NCBI RefSeq assembly: GCF_014648915.1
Contig: NZ_BMSA01000021.1
Location: forward strand, 143,499 to 207,498
Length of the DNA: 64,000 bases
Reading direction: 5' to 3'
Source of the DNA: Streptomyces phaeofaciens
GTDB lineage: Bacteria; Actinomycetota; Actinomycetes; Streptomycetales; Streptomycetaceae
Below the pieces are notes generated by a model. That model searched no databases. It was not told the DNA's origin and was given only the letters and a program-made list of their open reading frames with translations. Below, piece by piece: positions 8,537 through 15,155 of this stretch. The first letter of the stretch is position 1. Each line of letters opens with the position of its first letter. Both the position numbers and the translations under genes were made by a program.

Positions 8537-9940
8537 ATGTGGACCTCCCTCGAACCCGCCTCCGCCACCGTCGATCCGGGCAGCCGGACCACGGTGCGTC
8601 TGCGGGTGCGCAACACCGGTGACGTCGTCGACGAGTACCGCTTCGAGCCGGTCGGCCCCGTGGCCGCCTGGACGACGGTGGAGCCGCCGACGCTGCGGCT
8701 CTTCCCGGGGACGACGGGCACGGTCGAGCTGACGTTCGCCCCGCCGCGCACGCCGGACGCGGCGGCGGGTCCGAACCCGTACGCGGTGCGGATCACGCCG
8801 ACCGAGCATCCGGACACGGTCACGGTCCCCGAGGGCAACCTGACGGTCACCCCGTTCACGGAGGTGCGCGCGGAGCTGGTCCCGCCGACCGTGAAGGGGC
8901 GCTTCCGGGGCCGCCCCCGGCTGGCGATCGACAACGTCGGCAACACCCGGGTCACCGCCTCCCTCAGCGGCAGCGACAACGGCGACCGGCTTTCGTACGA
9001 ACTCCAGCCGGGCAGTGTGCAGATCGAGCCGGGGCGGGCGGTGTTCGTGGACACCACGCTGCGGCCCCGGCAGATCATCTGGTTCGGGTCGAAGGAGGAG
9101 CAGCCGTACAGCCTGACGGTGCGCCGGTCGGGGGCGCAGCCGCTGGCGGTGGACGGGACGTTCGTGCAGCGCGGGTTCCTGCCGAGGTGGCTGGCGACCG
9201 CGCTGAGCGTCTCGGTGGCGCTGGCGATCGCGTTCGTCATGATCTGGCTGGCGTACAAGCCGCAGGTGCGCACCCTGGCGACGGAGAAGGCCGCGCAGGC
9301 GGAGGTCACCGCGCTGCCCACGCCGTCGGCGCCGGCACCGAGCGCGCCCTCGGCGCCCGCCGTGAGCGAGCCGGCCGCCCCGTCGGTCCCCGAGGACAAG
9401 AGCGGGGACAGCGCCGGCGGCGGCGACTCCGGGTCGGGCGGCGAGGGCGAGGAGGAGGAGCAGGCGCCGGAGCCGGAGACGGCCGCCGACGCCGTGCAGA
9501 AGCTCGCCGCGCGCAGCGACGGGCGGCACGTCTGCTACCGCGCCTATGTGGCGGACCAGGGCTGGCAGGACCCGGTGTGCGACGGCGCGATCGCGGGCAC
9601 GACCGGCCAGAACCTGCCCATCAAGGCGCTGAACATCGCCACGGTGGCGACCGGCGGGGTCACGGGCAACGGCGCCCATGTGAACGAGGGCTGGTACACC
9701 GGCGACAAGTGGTCCAACGCCGCCGACGGGGTCGACATGTACATCGGCAGCACCAAGGAGGCGCTCTCGCCGCTCCAGGGCTTCACGATCAAGACCCCGG
9801 ACGGCTCCGTCTGCTTCAACCCGCACATCAGGGACCGGGGCTGGCTGGGCGTGGGGTGCACCGAACCGGGCGGCTGGAAGTACGGCGGCAGCCCCATGGG
9901 CGACAAGCTCCAGCTGGAAGCGGTCCGGTTCACCGTATGA
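8537..9940 (+). CDS. eCIS-associated membrane protein with Ig-like domains, one TM segment and a ChW-like C-terminus
   Basis: This 467-residue protein has no signal peptide. Residues 1-110 and about 115-215 look like two beta-sandwich/NEW3-like domains (TVRLRVRNTGDVVDEYRFEP; RGRPRLAIDNVGNTRVTASL). A single transmembrane helix lies at about 217-239, then a Pro/Ser/Glu-rich linker and a C-terminal region (about 325-467) with clostridial hydrophobic W-like repeats (CYRAYVADQGWQDPVCDG; CFNPHIRDRGWLGVGC). The predicted topology is cytoplasmic N-half and external C-half. A TGA two codons upstream fixes the start. Homologues beside Streptomyces eCIS clusters were long labelled hydrolytic protein; I recall a membrane protein called CisA being linked to CIS-dependent cell death, and this may be its equivalent. 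No catalytic motif is seen. Confidence 0.8.
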   Translation: MWTSLEPASATVDPGSRTTVRLRVRNTGDVVDEYRFEPVGPVAAWTTVEPPTLRLFPGTTGTVELTFAPPRTPDAAAGPNPYAVRITPTEHPDTVTVPEGNLTVTPFTEVRAELVPPTVKGRFRGRPRLAIDNVGNTRVTASLSGSDNGDRLSYELQPGSVQIEPGRAVFVDTTLRPRQIIWFGSKEEQPYSLTVRRSGAQPLAVDGTFVQRGFLPRWLATALSVSVALAIAFVMIWLAYKPQVRTLATEKAAQAEVTALPTPSAPAPSAPSAPAVSEPAAPSVPEDKSGDSAGGGDSGSGGEGEEEEQAPEPETAADAVQKLAARSDGRHVCYRAYVADQGWQDPVCDGAIAGTTGQNLPIKALNIATVATGGVTGNGAHVNEGWYTGDKWSNAADGVDMYIGSTKEALSPLQGFTIKTPDGSVCFNPHIRDRGWLGVGCTEPGGWKYGGSPMGDKLQLEAVRFTV

Positions 9941-9980
9941 AACCGCCGCTCTCTCCGAAATCGTCGAAAGGGCCCGTCGG

Positions 9981-11381
9981 GTGACTCTGTGGACTTCTCT
10001 GGAACCGGCGGCCGCGACCGTGGACCCCGGTGGCAGCACGACCGTGCGTCTGCGGGTGCGCAACACCGGTGACGTCGTCGACGAGTACCGCTTCGAGCCG
10101 GTGGGGAGCGTGGCGCCCTGGACGACGGTGGAGCCGCCGACGCTGCGGCTCTTCCCGGGGACGACGGGCACGGTCGAGCTGACGTTCGCCCCGCCGCGCA
10201 CCCCGGACGCGGCGGCGGGTCCGAACCCGTACGCGGTGCGGATCACGCCGACCGAGCATCCGGACGCGGTCACGGTCCCCGAGGGCAACCTGACGGTCAC
10301 CCCGTTCACGGAGGTGCGCGCGGAGCTGGTCCCGCCGACCGTGAAGGGGCGCTTCCGGGGCCGGCCGCGGCTGGCGATCGACAACCTCGGCAACACCCGG
10401 CTCACCGCGTCCGTCACGGGCTCCGACACGGGCGACAACCTGGGCTACGAGTTCCGGCCCGGCAATGTGCAGATCGAGCCCGGACGGGCCGTCTTCGTGG
10501 ACACCACGCTGCGGCCCCGGCAGATCATCTGGTTCGGGTCGAAGGAGCTGCGGCCCTACGCGCTGAACGTGCAGCGCTCGGGCGCGGTGCCGTTGTCGGT
10601 GGACGGGACGTTCGTGCAGCGTGGGTTCCTGCCGAGGTGGCTGGCGACCGCGCTGAGCGTCTCGGTGGCGCTGGCGATCGCGTTCGTCATGATCTGGCTG
10701 GCGTACAAGCCGGCGGTCAACAGCGGTGCCTCCGAGAAGCTCGCGGAGGCCGGCAGCACCGCGCTGCCCAGTCCGATCGCGTCGGCGCCCTCCGCGCCGA
10801 AGGTGGACGCCTCCGCCGAGGCCCTGCCCGATGTCGAGGCGCCCTCCGCGCCGGCCCAGGACGACGCCGGCGGGTCGGGATCGGGGTCCGGATCCGGTTC
10901 GGGTTCCGGCGGTTCCTCCGGGTCGGGAGGGAGCGGCGGTGGCGGCGGTTCCGGCGACGGTTCCGGCGACGAGGAGGAGCCCGAGGCGGCCGGCGATCTG
11001 ATCATCGGCCAGGCGTCGAACCGGTGTGTCGACGTCCCCGACGCCCAGAACGGCAAGGGCAAGGACGGCACCCCGCTCCAGATCTGGGACTGCGCCGGGT
11101 CCGCCAACCAGAAGTGGGAGTTCCGGGGCGACGGCACCGTACGGTCCGTCGGGATGTGCATGGACGTCGCCTGGGGTTCGCGCGAGGACGGCGCGGTCAT
11201 CCAGCTGGCCCGGTGCAGCGGCAACCCCGCCCAGCAGTTCGTGCTCAGCCAGGCCGGTGACCTGGTGAACCCGCAGGCCGACAAGTGTGTGGACGTCAAG
11301 GACAACGGCACCGGCAACGGCGCCGACCTCCAGCTGTGGACGTGCTCGGGCACCCCGAACCAGAAGTGGCGCAAGGGGTAG
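9981..11381 (+). CDS. Paralogue of the preceding membrane protein, with a ricin-type lectin C-terminus
   Basis: This 466-residue protein starts GTG at 9981, nine bases after AAAGG. Residues 1-240 are almost identical to the gene before it, down to long runs of identical DNA, including both Ig/NEW3-like domains and the TM helix (about 219-240). A Gly/Ser-rich linker follows. Residues about 340-466 form a ricin B beta-trefoil with repeated Q-x-W endings (LQIWDC, NQKWEF, LQLWTC, NQKWRK). It is probably co-transcribed with 8537 (40-base gap). The shared half probably serves the particle or cytoplasmic face while the exchanged external heads bind different glycans or wall components; the latter is inference. 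Confidence 0.82.
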   Translation: MTLWTSLEPAAATVDPGGSTTVRLRVRNTGDVVDEYRFEPVGSVAPWTTVEPPTLRLFPGTTGTVELTFAPPRTPDAAAGPNPYAVRITPTEHPDAVTVPEGNLTVTPFTEVRAELVPPTVKGRFRGRPRLAIDNLGNTRLTASVTGSDTGDNLGYEFRPGNVQIEPGRAVFVDTTLRPRQIIWFGSKELRPYALNVQRSGAVPLSVDGTFVQRGFLPRWLATALSVSVALAIAFVMIWLAYKPAVNSGASEKLAEAGSTALPSPIASAPSAPKVDASAEALPDVEAPSAPAQDDAGGSGSGSGSGSGSGGSSGSGGSGGGGGSGDGSGDEEEPEAAGDLIIGQASNRCVDVPDAQNGKGKDGTPLQIWDCAGSANQKWEFRGDGTVRSVGMCMDVAWGSREDGAVIQLARCSGNPAQQFVLSQAGDLVNPQADKCVDVKDNGTGNGADLQLWTCSGTPNQKWRKG

Positions 11382-11418
11382 CGGAGGCCGTTCCGGCCCA
11401 CCGGTCGGCTGCCGTGGC

Positions 11419-13419
11419 CTACCAGCTGGCCTCTCCGGGCACCAGGCGGCCCGCCTTGCGGTACTCGCGGCGGGCCCCCTCCAGCAGATCGCCGTCACCC
11501 ACCCGACCGTCGCGTCCGGCGGCCAGGTAGGCGGCGGTGACCACCGCGCTGCGGATCGAACCGCCCGCCAGCTCGAACTCCCGGGCCAGCGGGGCGGGAT
11601 CCACCCCGTCGGTGCACGGCACATGGGACAGTCCGTGCCGCCACAGCGCCAGCCGCTGCCCCGGGTCCGGGAACGGGAAGTCGACCACCAGGTCGAGCCG
11701 GCGGGTGAACGCCTCGTCGATGTTGGCGCGCAGGTTGGTGGTGAGCAGCGCGATGCCGTCGAAGGACTCCAGGCGTTGCAGCAGGTAGGCGCTCTCCATG
11801 TTGGCGTACCGGTCGTGCGAGTCCTTCACCTCCGACCGCTTGCCGAACACGGCGTCGGCCTCGTCGAAGAGGAGCACGCTGTCGGTGCGGTCGGCCTCGG
11901 TGAAGATGCGTTCGAGGTTCTTCTCGGTCTCGCCGACGTACTTGTCGACGACGGAGGAGAGCTGGACGACGTAGAGGTCGAGGCCGAGTTCGGCGGCCAC
12001 CACCTCGGCGGACAGCGTCTTCCCGGTGCCGGACTCGCCGGCGAACAGGCCCAGCACGCCCCGGCCCCGGCCGCCGCCCGCGCTGAGCCGCCAGTCGCCG
12101 AGGACACGGTCGCGGTGGCGGGCGCGCAGGGCCAGCTCGTGGAGCTGGGTGAGGGGCCGCTCGGGCAGCACCAGGTCCTCCCAGCCGACGGCGGGCCGGA
12201 TCCGGCGGGCGTGCCGCTCCAGACCGGAGGCCGACTGCTGACGGGCGGCCAGCCGCACATGGTCCGCGCTGAGCGGGGTGCCCTCGAAGTCGGCGAGCGC
12301 CCGGGCGGCGTGCGCGGCGCGCAGGGCCCGGTCGCCGCCGAGTCGGTAGGGGGCGACCGCGGAGGCGAGGTCGAAGCCTGTGGTCCCCGTGATTCCCGTG
12401 GTCTCTGTGGTCCCGGTGGCTCCGAGGCCCGTCGTCCACGCGCCCGTGCCGCCCGCCCGGCGGCGTGGGGCGTCCAGGACCAGGGGGTCGTGCGGGGACC
12501 AGTGCGGGTCGTAGGGGCGGGGGTCGGTGAGCAGGACCGTCACGTCCGTCGCGGCGGTCAGCTCGGCGACCAGGGCGCCCGGCCGGTCCGGGAGGCCGGA
12601 CAGGACGACGGCCCGGCCGCCGAGGCGGGCCTCGCGCAGGAGATCGGGGACGCGCTCGGCGGGGCCGGTGAAGCGCAGCGCCGGACGGCCGGCGAGGTCC
12701 AGGGCGGTGGCCAGGGCGGCCGGCCCGTCGCCCTCGCGGTGCTCGCGGAGGTAGGCGGTGAGGGGTCCGTCCAGCAGCCGCTTGGCCAGCCGCTGGACGA
12801 AGGCGGCGGTCTCACCGTTGTCATCGGCCGGGAACGGCGGGGGCAGGGGGCCGAGGTGGCCGTGCAGGGCGGCGTCCGGGGTGTCGTCGCCCAGAAGGTG
12901 GGCGAGCAGCCGGTCCGGTACACGCAACGAGCGGGACAGGAAGGGCCGTTCGGGCTCCTCGATCTCCAGCAGGCCGAGCGCGCACAGCGGTGCCGAGGGG
13001 TGGAAGCGGGCGCGGGCCGGCGCGAGGTGCGCGGGCGCCCCGCACAGATCGAGGGCGAGCCCGACGGTCGCCCGGCGCCGGCTCACGTCGTCGTTGAGGT
13101 AGCCGTAGAGCGACTCGAAGGTGCGGTCCAGGTCCGGGGCGAGGGCGATGAGCAGGACGGTGACGTCGAGGTCGCTCAGCGGGAGGCGGTGGGCGAGGGC
13201 GGTCAGCGGGTCGCCGGCCCCGGGGCTCGCCGCCCCGGCCTGCGCCGGATGCCCGGCCGCCGTCGGCGTCCGGTCCAGCAGATGCCGTACCGCCTCCTCG
13301 GACAGATACAGGCCCCGCAGCGGGTCGTCGGCCGTCGGGTCGCCCGCGGCACGGTGCTCGACCAGGGCCGCGACCCGGTCGCGCAGGGCGGCGAGCCGGG
13401 TGAGCAGCGCGTCCGTCAC
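11419..13419 (-). CDS. eCIS AAA+ ATPase (Afp15-like)
   Basis: This 666-residue protein starts at GTG 13419, inside a GTGA overlap with the DUF4255 gene. Its C-terminal third is an AAA+ module: Walker A GESGTGKT near residue 461, Walker B LLFDEADA near 517, then LLTTNLRANIDEAFTRRLD with an arginine-finger-like region. The N-terminal part is the winged-helix-rich region typical of eCIS/CDC48-like ATPases. Nearly all eCIS loci encode one such ATPase, thought to help assembly or release. The gene is convergent with the lectin membrane protein, 37 bases away. Confidence 0.92.
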   Translation of the reverse strand: MTDALLTRLAALRDRVAALVEHRAAGDPTADDPLRGLYLSEEAVRHLLDRTPTAAGHPAQAGAASPGAGDPLTALAHRLPLSDLDVTVLLIALAPDLDRTFESLYGYLNDDVSRRRATVGLALDLCGAPAHLAPARARFHPSAPLCALGLLEIEEPERPFLSRSLRVPDRLLAHLLGDDTPDAALHGHLGPLPPPFPADDNGETAAFVQRLAKRLLDGPLTAYLREHREGDGPAALATALDLAGRPALRFTGPAERVPDLLREARLGGRAVVLSGLPDRPGALVAELTAATDVTVLLTDPRPYDPHWSPHDPLVLDAPRRRAGGTGAWTTGLGATGTTETTGITGTTGFDLASAVAPYRLGGDRALRAAHAARALADFEGTPLSADHVRLAARQQSASGLERHARRIRPAVGWEDLVLPERPLTQLHELALRARHRDRVLGDWRLSAGGGRGRGVLGLFAGESGTGKTLSAEVVAAELGLDLYVVQLSSVVDKYVGETEKNLERIFTEADRTDSVLLFDEADAVFGKRSEVKDSHDRYANMESAYLLQRLESFDGIALLTTNLRANIDEAFTRRLDLVVDFPFPDPGQRLALWRHGLSHVPCTDGVDPAPLAREFELAGGSIRSAVVTAAYLAAGRDGRVGDGDLLEGARREYRKAGRLVPGEASW

Positions 13420-14072
13420 CGGCGGTCCTCGCGCGCGGCGCGGGCCGCGGCCACCTGGTGCGGCCGGTGCGCGCGCTCCCCGTCCCCCGGCGGGTCGCCG
13501 TCCATGCCGCGGACGCGGACCGCCGCGCCCTCGGTGACCGGCGGCCCGGCGTCGTACTCGGGGTACGCCGGGAAGGGCGCCGTGATCACCAGGTCCAGGG
13601 AGGGCTTCAGTTCGCCGCCCAGGGCGGACCAGATCTCGGCGAGGGACCGGGACTCGGTCTGTACGCCGGCCACGTTCACCGGCACCGACAGCCCCAACGC
13701 GCCGAGCGAGCCGGGCAGTTCCTCGGCGGAGAGCAGTTCGCGGGGTAGCAGGTTGGCCAGCACGGCCGACAGCAGCCGGTGTTCGTCCTGCGGGGTCTTC
13801 GTCCACGCGGTCACCAGGTACGACAGCCTGAACCAGCGCGGCGGCTGGCGGCGTTTCGTCACCACGTTCCGCTCGTCGCGCACCGCGACCTGGCCGCGCT
13901 GGCGGCGGGAGACGTCCTCCCGGATGTCGTACAAGTAGGCGTTGACGACAGGGGCGTTGCGGCGGGCAGCCCAGTCGCGGGTGGGGGCCTCGAAGGACAC
14001 GTCGATGTCGGAGCCGGTCAGCGCGCCACCGCCGAGCAGTCCCTTGAGGACCTCGTCGACCTCGTGGATCAC
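13416..14072 (-). CDS. DUF4255 protein, eCIS tail terminator-like (Afp16-like)
   Basis: This 218-residue protein belongs to the DUF4255 (Pvc16_N) family (VIHEVDEVLKGLLGG; NAYLYDIREDVSRR; FRLSYLVTAWTKTPQDEHRL; LSAVLANLLPRE). In Afp the related protein ends tube growth and caps the tail. GTG 14072 is chosen because AGGAG lies 8 bases upstream; a TTG 15 bases earlier is an alternative. It is coupled to the AAA+ gene by GTGA. It completes an eCIS set whose remaining baseplate and tape-measure genes should lie left of the window. Confidence 0.9.
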   Translation of the reverse strand: MIHEVDEVLKGLLGGGALTGSDIDVSFEAPTRDWAARRNAPVVNAYLYDIREDVSRRQRGQVAVRDERNVVTKRRQPPRWFRLSYLVTAWTKTPQDEHRLLSAVLANLLPRELLSAEELPGSLGALGLSVPVNVAGVQTESRSLAEIWSALGGELKPSLDLVITAPFPAYPEYDAGPPVTEGAAVRVRGMDGDPPGDGERAHRPHQVAAARAAREDRR

Positions 14073-14210
14073 CGTCGCGCTCCTCAATCACCGTACGTCG
14101 GACGCCTGTTGCCGATCGTCTCCCGGGCGCTCACGGTTCCGTAGGCGCGCCGGGGTCGGTGGCCGGGCACGACACGCTGCCCGCGTGTCCTCCTTCGAGT
14201 GTCCGTTCGG

Positions 14211-14879
14211 TCAGATGTAGCCTTCCCTGAGGGCATATGCCACGGCATGCGCCCGGTTCCGCAGATGCAGGCGTGTCGTGAGTCCGTGCATCACGTTCTT
14301 GACGGTCCGTTCCGAGTAGGACAGCTTGCTGGCGATCTCTCCGGTGTCGAGGCCTTCGGCGACCAGGCGCAGGACGTCCACCTCCCGTGGCGCGAGCCCC
14401 AGCGAGGGCGCGCCCGGCCGCCCTGCCGCGCCCCGGTGCAGGGTGCCGACCTGGCTGATCAGCCGGCCGAGCAGATCGGCCGGCAGGTCGCCGTCGCCGC
14501 GCGAGGCCGCCAGCACCGCCTGCACCAGCCGGTGCGCGGTGGCCTCGCGGCGCCACACGATCGCCCCCACCCCGCACTCGATGACGTCGAGCAGTTCCGT
14601 CTCGCGGATCGTGCCGACGACGAGCACCGCACAGGTGCCCTCACCGCGCGAGATCCGCCGCAGCCGGGCCAGCGCCGCCTCGTCGAGGGTGTCCTCGATG
14701 AGCAGCGCGACCGTGCCGGGGGCCGCCGAGGGATCGTCGCGGAACTCGATCTCCGGCCGGCCGCGCAACTGGCTGACGGCGCCCTCGCGGGAGATCGGGT
14801 CCGGGGCCTGGACGGACACGGGGATGCGCCGGCGGGCCGTCGTGGTGCCGGTGTCCGGTGTCCGGGGTGAGCTGAGCAA
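14211..14879 (-). CDS. LuxR/NarL-type transcriptional regulator with atypical receiver
   Basis: This 222-residue protein has a C-terminal GerE/LuxR helix-turn-helix (LAPREVDVLRLVAEGLDTGE, then RTVKNVMHGLTTRLHLRNRA). The N-terminal half looks like a degenerate response-regulator receiver without a recognisable acidic pocket and phospho-Asp context, so phosphorylation is doubtful. The start is TTG at 14879, 5-6 bases after GGGGGA; GTG 14819 is an alternative. It sits upstream of the DUF4255-AAA+ pair on the same strand and is divergent from the LAL regulator, so it is a likely local regulator of the injection system. Confidence 0.8.
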   Translation of the reverse strand: MLSSPRTPDTGTTTARRRIPVSVQAPDPISREGAVSQLRGRPEIEFRDDPSAAPGTVALLIEDTLDEAALARLRRISRGEGTCAVLVVGTIRETELLDVIECGVGAIVWRREATAHRLVQAVLAASRGDGDLPADLLGRLISQVGTLHRGAAGRPGAPSLGLAPREVDVLRLVAEGLDTGEIASKLSYSERTVKNVMHGLTTRLHLRNRAHAVAYALREGYI

Positions 14880-15155
14880 CCGAGTCCCCCAGGGTCATGG
14901 GCCCGCCGTCCGGCGGGGACCGGTGGCGGGTGCGTCGCTTTCAGACTTCTGCGAACCGTGGGGCGGCCGCAATCGTGGAGCACCACGAGGCGGACCACGA
15001 GAGCAGCGGCCGCAGCACCACGGTGTCCCCGCATCACCGCAGGTCAGAAGGGTTCGTGGAGAGCGTGTACGGGGCATCGTGAGCCTCGCCACAGGGACGG
15101 TGTGGTCCGGTCCGCCGTCGTACACACCAGGGACGTCCGACAGCAGGAGGCAGAG

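Noticed and set aside
11382..11418. Terminator between the lectin protein and AAA+ genes
   Set aside because: Only a 5-bp stem (GGCCG-TTC-CGGCC) is visible; not strong enough to list.
14958..15155. N-terminal extension of the LAL regulator
   Set aside because: The open frame continues upstream, but ATG 15156 has a CAGGAGG site and matches LAL N-termini; the extension overlaps the promoter region of the divergent regulator.
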